64,000 nt of DNA from Cercis canadensis. Lineage: Eukaryota; Streptophyta; Magnoliopsida; Fabales; Fabaceae. The stretch spans positions 1 through 64,000 of the forward strand of contig QAOA01000967.1 in the NCBI GenBank assembly GCA_003255065.1, written 5' to 3'. Under the pieces are notes generated by a model. That model did not search any database and was not told the origin of the DNA. It saw only the letters and a program-made list of their open reading frames with translations. The position numbers and the translations under genes were made by a program. Below are positions 12,678 through 25,343 of the stretch, piece after piece (within the stretch, counting starts at the first letter, position 1; each line of letters opens with the position of its first letter).

Positions 12678-14866
12678 AATTTTTTATTTTTTTAAAATTA
12701 TAATATTTAAATAATTATGTTAAAAAATATATAATTTTATTGCTAAATTGAATGAGCCTAATAAGATTGCAACAAAAATCTAATTCACAAAGTTGCAATG
12801 TTATCTCAGTTATTTGTGAATTTACATGTCATTGACTTCAAATTTATAGCATTTATATTTCGCTTTGGCTTATACCGTACCAGAAATCCATCATTATTGT
12901 AGGACCACCACATCACCCAATTTGATGTAATGATTGTCGACAATGTTTGTCATTTGGTTTGTTTTTCTAATGTTTATCTTTTTTTACCCATTATATTTTC
13001 AGCAACTTGCGCTGATGTCTTCAAATAGCTTTTGATAAAGTTGCATATGATTGCCCTATTTTTTTATTTTATTTTTATAATATTCTTGACAACAAATTTA
13101 TTACTTTTATTTACATAAAAATTATTGAGTTTATTATTACTAAACATGGCATGTCATGATTGAAGTCCAAACACGGCTCTATGCATGAGACTTGATGAAA
13201 GGTTTAGTAGGAACCTCTAGCTGAGATGAACTATCTTCAGTTTGCTTTGGCAAGAGCTAGTTTTTCCTGTTTATATATATGTATACTAAAAAAAATTAAT
13301 ATTATTTCCCCAACTTCTTAGGAAAAATTTAGTTTTATTTGTCACGATAAAAAAAAATTCACATATTGTTATAGATATATAGTGAGAAATGAAAAGTCCT
13401 TAAATTTGATTAATCTTTTTTTTTTTGATAAAATTATCCAAAATTTTCTTTATATAAATTTTAATATTATATAATATTAACATTCTCTCTAGGTTAGGTT
13501 AAAACGAAGATCTCTATAAACATTTTTTGGCACTTTTTTTTATTAAAAATATAATTTTATTGCATCAAGCCAACTGACACTTATATAATAACAAATAACA
13601 CTATATAAAATTCTTAATATAATATTTTTTTGAAATTTAAAAGCTAATACCCTAAAATAAACTGTTACATTTTCCTCCCTATACGAAAAAGGCGAATAAA
13701 TGAATAGCTCCAAGTTTTAGTAAAACATAGGCCAATGACAATCGATGACAAACCATTTTTAATGGTGTAGAAAAATATCAAATTTGTTGCAATAAAGTTA
13801 AATGCTCAATCTATCTGAAGTATTATCTTTACAAAACACATAAAATATAACATAAAATTTTTGAGATATACCCAAAATAGAGGTTTAATCTGACGAATGA
13901 ACCTCATAATATACCAAATCTTTCTTTGAACAAGGAAAATGTGTAAAATACAATTGAAACAACTTATTGAAATGATAAACCAAAACACCTATAAAACACA
14001 AACACTTGAATAAAATAGGTAATAGGGCTGCGGTGCAGCGGCAACCCCAAAGCAGAGGACAAGAAAAGAAAGAAGAGAAGAAGACAGAGATCTTACAAGA
14101 AGGAAAAACGGAGAAACACAAAAAATGACAGACTTACGGCAAAAAGCTACACCTAAAGGTGGTAGAGAAATTGAACTTTGCTAGAGAAAATTTGTAGAAG
14201 CGGGTAAGTTTTTAGAAGAATGGAGAGCTTCTCTCTCAAACCCTAACTATCTTTTTTTTCTTGTTGATATTTTTTACTATAATTTTAAATTTAAATACAA
14301 AATTCATAAACTTTCACAACCTAAAGTTACACTTGAATATAGGCTATTTGGTTGGCACCTTTTCCAAAACAAACTAATGTAATTTGTATACTTTGGTCAA
14401 ACTTCATTGTCAATTTTTTTTCTTTCTGAAAATACATAATATTATCAATTTTCAACCTTTTTTTTTAAATTAATAAAAATTAATTTTCACGTGTACGATT
14501 GATCAGTGAGAGTTAGACCCATGTCCGCGTATAGAAGATTCATGTGATTCAAAATAAGTGGGTGGCTTTGTCTGTGGCCACAGACAACTCTGACGCATCC
14601 CGACGTGGACAGGAGAACCCTTTGGGCCCACCTAATACAACAACCGCCAAATCTCCGTTAACAAAATATTGGGATAAATATTTTAATTCGCTCTTCACTG
14701 TTATTCGATTCAGACGCAGAAACAGCAGAACAGAAGCACAACTGTATCCAGCACTTTAGAATTTCGCCGGAGCACTATTTCCAGCTCCGGCGATGCTCTA
14801 CGAACAAGACTGAAGCTGGAGATCTCGGAGGGGCAATCCCGCCAAAACCATATCGGACCTTCAGTC
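12678..14866. other. AT-rich intergenic DNA upstream of the ACR gene
   Basis: No gene is recognised. There are runs of A/T and short ORFs with no domain. The last 350 bp (from about 14510) are GC-richer, contain short 5'-leader-like CCGCC and CGCCGG words, and probably hold the promoter and leader of the ACT-repeat gene. I could not fix a TATA box. Confidence 0.45.
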
Positions 14867-17401
14867 ATGGGGATACCGTGGGACGACGTCGTCGTAATCC
14901 AGCCGGGGAAGAAGCTTGATGAGCCCACTGTCGTCACGGTGAATTGCCCCGATAAGGCTGGGCTCGGTTGTGATCTTTGTAGAATAATCCTCGAATTCGG
15001 ACTCTGCATTACCAGAGCAGGTATTTGGGTTTCCGTTCCGGGTTTTGCTAGAGGAATTTGGTTTCTTGGTCATGATAAGAAAGAGTTCGATTGTTGCATT
15101 TGAATTTTTAATTCTTTTCGTGTTCTTTTTGGTGTTGGTTCCAATTTCTCAAATTTATGTTTTGCTTGCTTCAACGAATTGATGCTTTTTTTTGTCTGAA
15201 TTGTATGGATGCTTAATAATTCGGACAAAAAAAAAAGGAATTTTTGTTTTTTCTGGTTGCTTCTTTGAGTGAAAAATTAAAAATTCCTCTGGGAATCATT
15301 TTAGAAACCCAAGTCAATGGGTTGATACCCATTAATTCTTCTGGTGGTTCAATTCATTCTTTTTCCTGTGGTTTCCTGGTTAGAGTTATGTTTCTTATTT
15401 GGTTTGGTCTTTTTATTAGTGATAGTGGATGTAAATAAGTGAATCAAATGGTGATGTAGATATTTCAACGGATGGAAGATGGTGCTACATCGTATATTGG
15501 GTTGTTTCTCATCCTAGATCTCTCAAAGTTGATTGGGAAAGCTTGAAGACTCGGCTCCTTTCTGCTTGCCCTTCATGTTTATTTTCATATTACTTTAATC
15601 AGCAGTCTACCAGCCCTGCACCGGCTCCGGTATACCTATTGAAGGTTTGGATTGTTGACCAAAAAGGATTATTACATGGTAACTAGTGAAGAGAATGTTA
15701 TTACTATTCTCTTTTTTTTTTTTTTTTTACTTCATATGGAAACCATTTGCTGACACTGTCGTCCAATACATTTTAGATGTCACTGAAAACCTCTGCAAGC
15801 TTGAACTCACAATTCAGAGAGTGAAAGTGATGCCAACCCCAGATGGCAGGGCCTTAGACCTGTTCTTTGTCACTGATGGCATGTATGTATAAGAATCTCA
15901 TTCATAAGATTTGCATCAGTTTATACTCCATGTACACCATATAAAAAAGCACACTTCGACAGAAATTAATGTTATTGTTTTTATTTTCTGTTTTGGCGAA
16001 TTCTTGTTTTAAGTGCAATTTTTACGAGTTCTATTTTGAACGTCACAAGCTGGCAATCGGAATCCATCATTGCTCGGCTTCTGTTTGATGGATCTGCATT
16101 ACATCTTCTCTTTGTTTTAAGTTTTGCCAACTTAGTTCACGGACGTCACTTAATAATTCAAAAAAAAAAAGATTTATGTCTTAAATGTATCAATCTCGGT
16201 TTTCTCTAAGATGTGAGCTTCCTTCTAGATGGTTAGCACCCTTCTATGCTTTTACATATAATTTTGCTTCAATGTTATTATGTATTTGTCATATTGAAGT
16301 GGTTCCTATAAGATTCTCACAGCTTAAAAGGCCTGCCCTGCCCTGCTTCTAATAAATAGATGTGTTGTGAAGAAGGGAAGTTATAGATCCATTGACGTAA
16401 ATATATAGAAATAGAAGCGTGAGAAAAAATTCTCTCAATTAAGAATGAACTAGACAGGGAGATGTCCTGTGGTCATGCTCCTTTTATCATTCTAGACATG
16501 GTGATCATTTGCAACTGTTTTTTGGTAGAGGATTGTTGCATAAAATACTTGTGGATGTAAACTGTTGTTCTAAAGGTAGTGGATACAGTGATATAGAAAC
16601 TTCCTATATTATGACTAATTTAGTGTAGATTAATTACATTTTCCATTTATAAAATACTAACAGAATCTTTTGACTGAAGTTGGATCTTCCATTACATTTC
16701 AACAATATATGCAATGTCAGCTCATTGTTTCCTCTTGCATTGGATTAAATTTCACTAAAAGTTTCTGCCTTTGTATCAGCAGCCCATGGCTAATACTGAT
16801 TTTATGGCATCATATAATTTCTTGACAAAAACAGGGATCTATTGCATACAAAAAAGAGGCGAGATGGTGTATGTGATTATCTAAAGGAAGCTTTAGGAGA
16901 GTTTTGTATCTCCTGTGAACTTCAGCTTGCAGGGCCTGAATATGAAGGTTTGCAAGGGTTTTCTTCTCTTCCTCCAGCAGTTGCTGAAGAGTTGTTTAGT
17001 TCTGAGCTGTCAGAGAAGAAGGCATCTTTGCAACCTATCAGCCCTGATATGAAAACACTAACAAAACCCACTGTCATGGTAGACAATTCATTGAGCCCAG
17101 TTCATACCGTGCTTCAGATCCAGTGTGCTGACCAGAAGGGCTTGTGTTATGATATTATGAGAATTTCTAAGGATTCTGACATTAGGGTAAGCCATGAGTC
17201 GTCATTTATGCATGGACATAGGCTTCTGCTTCTCCCCTTTGTCACTTTGTGGACCATTTTTATTGCGTAAAAAAAAAAAGAGCTACCTAAACAGAAGCCA
17301 TGAGTCTCATCTAGTGTTTGGTACTCTATGTTCCTCATTTTGAAAGTTAGGGATATTTATTAATTGTTAAAGAGAAAGAAATTGCTAGTATGGTATTTTC
17401 A

Positions 17402-17498
<97 letters not shown>

Positions 17499-18161
17499 TT
17501 TTTTTCCTGGGTATTGGCTTTTATGGTTATTTTGAACATTCTCTATGCCATACATCACCACATGGTTAGTTATACAGATTTTGCCAATAAGTATACTCAT
17601 GCATAGTTGTTCTGCTTTTCTTAATTAGATTGCTTATGGTCGATTCTCTTCAAGTGCAAAAGGCTTTCGAAATATTGACTTATTTCTCCAGCAAAAAGAT
17701 GGGAAAAAGATCATAGATCCCAAAAGTCAGATTGCTTTGTGTTCTTGCTTAAAGGAGGAGATGCTTCATCCATTGCGAGTGATTATTGTCAACCGGGGTC
17801 CAGATACAGAACTACTTGTTGCTAATCCAGTAGAGCTATCTGGAAAGGGAAGGCCCCGAGTATTCTATGATGTTACATTGGCTTTGAAAGCATTAGGAAT
17901 ATTCATTTTCTCGGTGAGATTTTAAATTTTATTATTTGTTGAAGTTTTCAAGTGTTTATTGAGGAAGCCTTGTCACAATCTCTAAATAATGTTTCTCCTT
18001 CTTAATGATTGTAGGCTGAAATTGTTAGACATTCAACTCAAGAACGCCAGTGGGAAGTCTACAGATTTCTGCTGGACGAAAGCCGTGAATTTCCATTAGC
18101 CAGCAGTGAAGCAAGAAGTCAGATTGTGAACAAAGTTAGAAGGACATTGATGGGCTGGTAA
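14867..18161 (+). CDS. ACR9: ACT domain repeat protein, ACR9-like
   Basis: Six exons join in frame: 14867-15020, 15460-15678, 15777-15882, 16835-17186, 17629-17913 and 18015-18161. They encode 420 residues, close to the roughly 410 I recall for Arabidopsis ACR9. All borders are GT/AG and phases agree. ACT-like segments are visible at about residues 19-90 (PTVVTVNCPDKAGLGCDLCR), 112-160 (VYLLKVWIVDQKGLLHDVTE), 246-320 (HTVLQIQCADQKGLCYDIMR) and 325-400 (LRVIIVNRGPDTELLVANP). The protein ends in TLMGW, as I recall for ACR9 and ACR10. ACT domains bind small ligands, usually amino acids, so a sensing or regulatory role is likely; no catalytic domain is present. The N-terminal MGIPWDDVVVIQPGKK and DGMDLLHTKKR favour ACR9 over ACR10. 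The fourth intron holds a T tract of about 100 bp. Confidence 0.92.
17404..17505 (+). repeat. Poly-T tract of about 100 bp in an ACR9 intron
   Basis: An almost pure T run interrupted once by a C near 17479, in the intron between 17187 and 17628. It could be the A tail of a retroposed sequence on the opposite strand, or a slippage-expanded polypyrimidine tract. The exact length is unreliable in any assembly. Confidence 0.85.
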
Positions 18162-18795
18162 TCTGATCCATTTCCTACCAAATGAGAACATTGTTTTGCC
18201 ACCAATTAAGTGTGCCTTAAATGCCATCATAACTCAGCTTGGTTCTACAACATGCTGAAAGAGCATCATCAAAATTGGGTTTGGGCAAAAGTTCTCATTA
18301 CCTAGACATTTGTAAATTATCTATTGTAAATTATCTGTTGTTTCTTTTATTTGGTGGTAGTGATCAATTTTCTGTACGTTTCCTTTTTATTTATTAATCC
18401 CTCCCTCCAATCTTTTTTAGTATAACCTGATTTAGTTCTGCAATTATCGAAAGGAAATCATTTGGTTGCAGGAATTTTCTGTAATTTGTTAACCAGATTA
18501 ATAGTAGAGATACATACTATACAACAGGGGGTGGCAATCCAAGTTTTGATACAATAACATGATTCAAACCTGGCTGAGTTTACTAGGAGAAACTTTAACA
18601 CAAACATGAACCCGTTCTACTGGAATATGACATTAAATTACTTGTTTCTTAAGCAAGTTAATGACTTGAATTAGGCGTAATGCAAAGTTCTAGATTATGT
18701 CCCATTTATTCAGATTGCAAGTTGGATCTAAATAAATCGGAGTTTGGCCTGGACATGTTATGGATCAGGGGCTCTTTGATCGGAATATAGCATTT
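18162..18795. other. ACR9 3' flank and intergenic DNA
   Basis: Probable 3' UTR of the ACT-repeat gene followed by AT-rich DNA without a recognisable feature, up to the foldback relic at about 18796. Confidence 0.5.
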
Positions 18796-19212
18796 TAGAA
18801 ACAATTTTATACATTCATTACACTTTTTAACTTATTTACTTTAATATTACATTTTTAAAAAAAGTAAAAAAAAAAAAAAAAAAAANAAAAAAAAAAAACA
18901 TAACAAATATGTGGGGACCACCAGATGCGCCATTGGTCACGTGACGTGTCCACGTTGGACATGCTAGTAGTCTCACAACGTGTCCTTTTTTCAACTGCCT
19001 ATAAGAATAAAAAAAAATTAAAAGAAAATGTGACAAGAAGGAACACGCCAATGGGCTATTGGTGTATCCCACATGAAACACGTCATATGGCCACTTGTGG
19101 TCTCCACATGTCCAATTTTTTTTTTGTTTTTAATATTTTAAAAATTGTAATATTTAGGTAATTAAATTAGAAAATGTGATAGATGTGTAATTTTGTTGCT
19201 AAAATTCAATAT
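18796..19212. mobile_element. Older copy of the GC-hairpin foldback element
   Basis: Same design as the element at 7644-8157: outer arms with TACATTC and AATATTACATTTTT-type words, A/T tracts, and a core with CACGTGACGTGTCCACG, CACAACGTGTCC and GGAACACGCCAATGGGC. It is more diverged. One A tract contains an ambiguous base at 18886. No coding capacity. Ends are approximate. Confidence 0.6.
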
Positions 19213-19332
19213 TCTGGTCAATGAGCCTAGATCTGGATCTACCAAAAAGAATTTGTTTTTAATTTTATAAAGAATGCTTATTTTGCGACTTTGTTTGTAT
19301 AGAAAAATGATATTTGGTTAAAGAAAAGGAAC

Positions 19333-19445
19333 CTATGTTGCACAGGTATTAGTATGAGTTTCGTATTTGGTACGGTACGAAACTCAGGAATGACAATTTT
19401 TTTAAAAAAAAAAAAGAGGTACGGGTATGTCACCTCATAGATATG

Positions 19446-19499
<54 letters not shown>

Positions 19500-19851
19500 A
19501 TGGCAAAGCTTAAAAAAATAAAAAGATATAACAANAGTTAAAAACCATATAATTATCTCAAAGGTAGCTAGAAAAACTAGCTTCAATCGGCAAATCATGT
19601 CATACTCTTTCAATTCAGTATATAATAGAATGAATGAATGCTGGGTTTGTGAAAGATCAAAGCTAATGGGAGAGAAGAGAATAAGTGTAAAACAAGGTTA
19701 AAATAGACATTTTAGCCATTTCAAAATGTACCAATTTTTTTTTTTTTTTTAAAAATCTGAGATGAGTTTCTTCCTCCTGTGCGAGTTTCAAGTTTCAGAT
19801 ACATCTCAAAAACAGATGACGCACTAATTTTGAAGTACTAGTGCAACATAG
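19333..19851. mobile_element. Non-autonomous hAT element, CTATGTTGCAC family
   Basis: Perfect 11-bp terminal inverted repeats, CTATGTTGCAC on the left and GTGCAACATAG on the right. The flanks are AAAGGAAC (19325-19332) and AAAGAAAC (19852-19859), a 7-of-8 target duplication. Near the left end it has GGTACGG words and a TA microsatellite (19447-19492), at the same relative place as in the larger relatives at 29387 and 52619. No transposase is encoded. One ambiguous base at 19535. Confidence 0.85.
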
Positions 19852-20059
19852 AAAGAAACTTTCTCACATACAAGGGAAGAAATCACCAAACGAGTTTGAT
19901 GTTAAAATAATTGTTATTGGGAAGGGCTATGCGCCTATGCCAGTTATACAAATTACAAATATATTCAAATTAAGAACCCTTATAATTATTTTTTTGGGGT
20001 AATAACTATATAGATGAATGGATATTTTGATATTTTTAAGTAGACAAACCAAATGGGAG

Positions 20060-20763
20060 TGATTCCTGTAGATAATGCATATTTGAAAACTAAAGACACA
20101 AATAAGGTACATTTCAAACTATTTCCATAATTACGATAGTTTTTTTTTTTTTTTACTTTTCCCTTTCTGTGTCGAATTTTGGCATCACACAGAGTGTCAA
20201 ATTTTTCTTGGATCTTCCTTCAAGTGCCGCATTCTGGCAGTGTAAAGTTTTTTTTTTTTAAAAAAATGGCTTCAAGTGTCGCATTTTGAAAATTCGGCAC
20301 TACAAGGGAGCCACCATTGAAAATTCGACTCTCCCCTTACCTCACAAATGGACACTTCAAGTAAAAAAAACAAATAAGTTATGCCAAAATTCGGCACTTG
20401 ATAGGAGTCAAAAATGGAAATTCGGCTCTCTCTTTTGATGATAATTCGGCACTTCAAGCAAATGTAAACAAACAAAAAAACAAAATGCCATAATGCAGCA
20501 TTTGGAAGGAGACAATTGCCAAAATTCGGCTCTCCACTGCTTCAAAATGCGACACTTGAAGCCATTTAAAAAAAATAAAAATTAAACTGCCAAAATGCGG
20601 CACTTGAAGGAAGATCCAAGAAAAATTCAACACTCTGCGTGATATCAAAATTCGACACTGAAGGAGAAAAGTAAAAAAAAAAAAAAAATGCCGTAGTTGT
20701 AGAAATAGTTTAAAATGTGACTTATTTGTGTCTTTAGTTTGCAAATATGTATTATCTATAGGA

Positions 20764-20771
<8 letters not shown>
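20060..20771. mobile_element. Foldback element with repeated TTCGGCAC words
   Basis: The arms match over at least 65 bp: left ATTCCTGTAGATAATGCATA, right complement of ATTCCTATAGATAATACATA, both continuing through AACTAAAGACACAAATAA. The interior is built from alternating words such as AATTCGGCACTT, AATTCGGCTCTC, AAGTGCCGCATT and AAATGCGGCACTTGAAGG in both orientations, so it can fold into nested hairpins. No coding region is convincing. A long T tract with an ambiguous base (20799) follows the right end. Confidence 0.75.
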
Positions 20772-20798
<27 letters not shown>

Positions 20799-20900
20799 NC
20801 TTTTTTTTTTTTTTTTTTCAACTTTGTAGTCCAGCATCATTTGTCTAAAAATATGTTTCAGGTGAGATGGCTAACTTACTTAATTTAGATTCTATCAATT

Positions 20901-21104
20901 GTGCCAATGATTTGTTCAGTTGATAATGATTGAATTACTTCGCTTGTAAGATTTATGTTCAAATCCCATAGCGATAAGTCTTCTTTTAATAAGCAATTTG
21001 TAAATACTACTACAAACCTTTGTTGAGGCATGTGGCATCCCCTTACCTTAGAATATGATAACCTCTTCTCATCCTAAACTTCTGATTACCAAAAAAATTA
21101 AAAA
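20901..21104 (+). mobile_element. tRNA-derived SINE, second family
   Basis: A perfect 14-bp target duplication, AGATTCTATCAATT, lies at 20887-20900 and 21105-21118. The head contains a box-A-like TTCAGTTGATAATG and a box-B-like GTTCAAATCCC, and the tail is A-rich (ACCAAAAAAATTAAAAA). It differs from the SINE at 60055. A degenerate relative is at about 8350-8560. The complete duplication makes the borders precise. Confidence 0.85.
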
Positions 21105-21310
21105 AGATTCTATCAATTATAGATTTTATGTGAGGGCTCTGTATTTTAGTTGTTAATATAACATTACTCACCAAATGAAGAGATCTATGAGTGGAACGGC
21201 AAGGTCTTCACGCAGCACCTTGGATCATATCATAGACATGACAAAATTTCCAGAGATTCTTTGTCAAATTGAATTTAAATGTGATGTAATGGGACATCTT
21301 ATTCCCATAC

Positions 21311-21560
21311 CTCCAAATCCAGTGATAGTGAAAACTGAGACATAACTTTCTTTATGGCCAAACCCACTTTTATTCGTATGGTCCCTCCCTGCACAAGTGC
21401 TATCTTCTCTGTTTCCACATTAACCAAATTAGTAGCCTTTGTCTTGAAGCTCTTGTCACCTTCAAAAGTTGGAAAACTACATGTATCAGAAAAAATTTCA
21501 GTTTCAACCTTTTTTCGTGAAGACTCGAATTTGACGAAAAGGATGCTGTCACTTTATTTC
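21311..21560 (-). other. Unclassified open frame, possible gene fragment
   Basis: On the minus strand a frame of about 83 codons stays open without a suitable start. It reads through KATNLVNVETEKIALVQG and GTIRIKVGLAIKK before a stop near 21311. The residue composition looks protein-like rather than random, but I recognise no family. An overlapping plus-strand frame starting MAKPTFIRMVPP is probably its shadow. It may be a relic exon. Confidence 0.25.
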
Positions 21561-21904
21561 ACAGACAGAGGCAGAGAAAAGCCTTTCTTCCAACTTCCAA
21601 TAAGCAGCACTATATAGCGATAGGTCCTCCTTCAACCTCATGGTTCTGGCTCTGCACCACACCAAGTTTAATGTCTAGTCGCCTACGTTGGACTTTTCTA
21701 TGTCCTGAGTACCCTTGCATTTAATGTTATGCAAAAACAAGTTGACCATGTATACTAGAAACTAGAAATTGTGAATTGTTATTCTCATATTCTGTTCAAG
21801 GAGCTACTACAAAGTCCAAACCACTGCAGAGAATTGCATTCAAAAGTCAAATATAGGAACCCTATCCCTATGGGAAGGGGGTGAAGGACACAATACCCTT
21901 TGGG

Positions 21905-22148
21905 AATAATGTGCACCGGTATCTATCTCATGTAGTGAAACTAGAGTCACAAGTTTGTGGTTCTTCTTTTTTTAAATTGTACAAAATCTTATACAAATTA
22001 TATAGTTAATAAAATTTAAGTCATCTTATTGAATTTTCTATCAAATGCAGATTATGTTACTGTATAATTTGTATACAATTGCAGAATAGAAAACCACATA
22101 CTTGTAACTCTAATTGTATCACTTGAGATGTGTATTGGTGCTATTATT
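21905..22148. mobile_element. Foldback MITE of about 244 bp
   Basis: Ends are near-inverted: AATAATGTGCACCGGTATCT on the left, and on the right the complement of AATAATAGCACCAATACACA. The arms continue with ATCTCATGTAGTGAAACTAG against ATCTCAAGTGATACAATTAG. There is no coding capacity. A scrap of the same terminus (TATTGGTGCTATTA) recurs near 22414. Confidence 0.65.
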
Positions 22149-23067
22149 TTTTTTTGGTCAGTAAAATAATAGTAAGAATAAGTTATTTTAACATTATCAA
22201 ACATGACGCTTATGACATGCTTGAGATCTCACAAAAGAACATATACAAGTTCACCTAAAGAATTACTCTTAATGCTCGATTAGGCTCGAAATGAGGCTAT
22301 TCAACCAGTCCTTGATGGGCAAGAGAACCCTAAGAAGGATGGCCCACAAAGTAGGACTTTTGCTTGAAAGAGAAATTCGAACTCTGCACGTGAATGATGC
22401 AGAGTTCATTAGTATTGGTGCTATTACTAATGGGTATTTTAGCCTTCAACCTATGAGAAGTTATTCTTAGACTCTATATAATGTAGAAAATCTAAATAAT
22501 ATAAAAAAAATTAAGCAAATCCTGTTAAAATTTATATAACTCTTGTTGAATCTAAAAATTATCATGTGTTTAGATTTTGGAGTGTTTAAAGGGTGTAAAA
22601 ATAATTGGTGCATATGAGTGGTATTACTCTTTAACTATAGTTCACTTTTTTTTCATGTACTTTTGGCTACACTACTAAGTTCAAATACAAAACTCATAAG
22701 TTCTAAGAATGACCTACCACTCAGCTATTATTTGGTCATTATAGTTCATTGACTACACTTAAGTGTTACCAATCAAAATTTGAAGAGGCTAGGAGCAATC
22801 AAATTTTGTGTTGTGTTCTCAAGCATCCACGTGACACTCAAATGGTTAAGTATTAGATACTCTGTCATTAAGGTCATGAGTTCAAAAGTTTATTGTGAAC
22901 AAGCTAGTGAATAAAATTATAGAAGAGAATATGTTATTTTATATTGTGTAACCCTCAATAAACAGACAAAAAATAAAATTTGGATATTCTCAAAGAGAAA
23001 CTTAAAACTCAAAAAATTGAGTTACGCATTATATGCTAAAATAATTAATTTTCTATAAAATACAAAA
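22149..23067. other. Intergenic DNA with scattered SINE-like fragment
   Basis: Mostly AT-rich. From about 22830 to 22905 there is a tRNA-like piece (ACTCAAATGGTTAAGTATTA, then GAGTTCAAAAG) that may be a truncated SINE head. Nothing else is recognised. Confidence 0.4.
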
Positions 23068-23279
23068 GGAGGTTTCTTAGATACTTTTAGTATTTATGTA
23101 GTATGTCATACTACATAGAAATAATCAATAAATGAATGACATGTGTACAAATTAACTATTTTTAAGTTTGTTTAAAAAATTAAATAAATTATATTTTATA
23201 TATAATAAAATATAAAAATTATGTATACTTGACACGTTAGTGTAGTATGACATACTTACGTAGTATCATAGAATCCCCG
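23068..23279. mobile_element. Mutator-like MITE, 212 bp, copy 1
   Basis: Flanked by a perfect 9-bp duplication, AATACAAAA, at 23059-23067 and 23280-23288. Ends are GGAGGTTTCTTAGATAC and the complement of CGGGGATTCTATGATAC. Each end carries a near-palindrome of the GTAGTATGTCATACTAC type. The centre is AT-rich and non-coding. A 9-bp duplication is the hallmark of Mutator-like transposition. The second copy at 25344 has exactly the same length and is in the opposite orientation. Confidence 0.9.
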
Positions 23280-23678
23280 AATACAAAAACATAATAATAT
23301 AAGACAAAGTTTAAAGGAAAACATTAAAATAATCAATAATTATTTTATTAATTATTTTAGAGTTTAAATCACAATATATAACTCAATTTTTTGATATTTT
23401 TAAAATAACAATAAAAAATTATAATGCTGCGTAGCTTTGCAACCAACAGAGCATTGCCAATTTGCAATACTGCACAAATTTTCTTGTCAGTTTTCTTTTA
23501 GTTGCATCTATTGGCGAACGACAGACGACTGTAAAGACATGTCATAGGTAATAAATGTATCATTCTTATCATAATTAGGAAATTATTGTCTAGTTTATTG
23601 TGTCCCTTCCCTTCTCATCAATCTAATTATTATATGAAGCGAAATAAAATATGAGTTCAAGGATTTTTTTTTTTAAAG

Positions 23679-24173
23679 TTTAAATGTATTATAAATTTTT
23701 ATAGTTTGAACGAATATTAAATTATATTTTTATAATGTTTTTTTTTTTTAGGTTCTTAGAGTTTGAATTTTTTTTAATTTGGTCTCTACTGTCACCCTTC
23801 GATTATAACTCTGTTAGTTTAATGCTGACATCACAAACGACTTATCTATATGATAATAAAAAAAGTTGACATGACGTCAAAATGATACAAAAAATCACAA
23901 TCTCATCAAATTTTAGCTTAAAAAAATACATAAAAAAGTTGATAATATGATAATTTTTGTGCTATTTTTTCTTTATGTCAATTTTTTTTTTATTATCACA
24001 TAGATAAATCATTTGTCGTGTTAGTAATAAACTAACAGAGTTATAACCGAGAGCGATGGAAGGGACTCAATTAAAAAAAATTCAAATATAAGGACAACAA
24101 AAGAGAAAAAAAAAGTTATAAGAATTTGATTCAAAATTTGTCTAAACTATAAAGACATGCAATACATTTAAAC
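23679..24173. mobile_element. Long inverted-repeat element, about 495 bp
   Basis: Arms begin GTTTAAATGTATT and end AATACATTTAAAC. They match over about 240 bp with words such as TATAACTCTGTTAGTTTA and TTATCTATATGATAATAAAA in the left arm and their complements in the right, with a short loop near 23930. There is no coding capacity. Long terminal inverted repeats of this kind are common in non-autonomous Mutator-like elements. No target duplication was resolved because both flanks are A/T runs. Confidence 0.7.
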
Positions 24174-25151
24174 TATTTTTTAATTTAAAAACTACACCTC
24201 AATTAATCTATCTTTTCCGTCTCCTAAAAAGCAAGCTATTCATACTACAACTAGAAACTTTACAATGAAATTCCTATGTAATTTGGCAAACAATTGCAAA
24301 AGTAAAACTAACTCAATCATTTGATCACTTATAGAATTCAAATCATCAAATAATTAAAATAAAAAATCCTTTGGATCTTCCCCATCTAGCAATGTTTTCA
24401 GGGCTTCATGTAGCCAACTAGTCAATAGAAAATTAAGAAAAAGTATTAGTTTGGGTTGAAACTCAATAAGTCACTTGCTTACTTAAAATAGTATATATTT
24501 ATCCAATGAAAGAGTATCCAACTTGAGAACAGTAAAAAGATTAAAAAAATATTCACTATGGTCGAATTAATTTATAAAATAGTTCCTTGATAAATTATGT
24601 TTCCATTAAAATGTAAAAAGCAATATTACAATATCAAATTTGAGTAAAATGATTAAAAAAATATAATTTTATAAAATATTTATGTAAATGGGATAATTTA
24701 ATTTGTTTTTTTATCAATTTGAGATAATTTTGATTAAATTATTGAGAGAAGAGATCATGCTATTTTATAAGTAGCTTGACTCATATTATTTGTGTTTCTT
24801 GTATAAAAAATGAAAATTATACTAATTTTGTAAAAAAAATTGTACAATATTCTATTTTAATAAATAATTTTTCATATTTTATTTTCTTAATCATTTTACC
24901 TTCAATTTGTGGAGAAATGAGTGGATTTTCCAATTTTTTAACTTCTTTTTCCTTTTGTTTCCTTAACAGAATGACAGTGAGGGAGGACAGTTGAGAGTTG
25001 GGTTAAAATAGGACGACGCAGCGCTGCGGAGGCAGTAACGAGTTATGAGCGGGAAGCGGTGGGGTTCGCTCTTTTACCAATTGTCGTTGGTGTGGACCAT
25101 CAACCCAGCGGGCTCTTCGATCAAGGTCCAACAGAATTTCTTCTCTCTTCT

Positions 25152-25153
<2 letters not shown>

Positions 25154-25221
<68 letters not shown>
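25154..25221 (+). repeat. Poly-T tract of 68 bp
   Basis: A pure T run preceded by CTCTTCTCC. It is either a retroposon A tail on the minus strand or simple slippage. The preceding 24980-25150 is GC-richer (CGACGCAGCGCTGCGG, GGTCCAACAG) and could be a small retroposed or tRNA-like fragment, but I cannot identify it. Confidence 0.8.
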
Positions 25222-25225
<4 letters not shown>

Positions 25226-25343
25226 CAAATGCATTCAAATGTATTATTGTAAGAAAAAAAAATTTATTTATAGGTTTGAGTATTTTATTTTCTGATGTAT
25301 AATATAAGAATATTAAATGTTTTTTAATATATAATAATTTTAT

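Noticed and set aside
17364..17606. Frame rich in Phe and its complement rich in Lys
   Set aside because: Direct translation of the poly-T tract.
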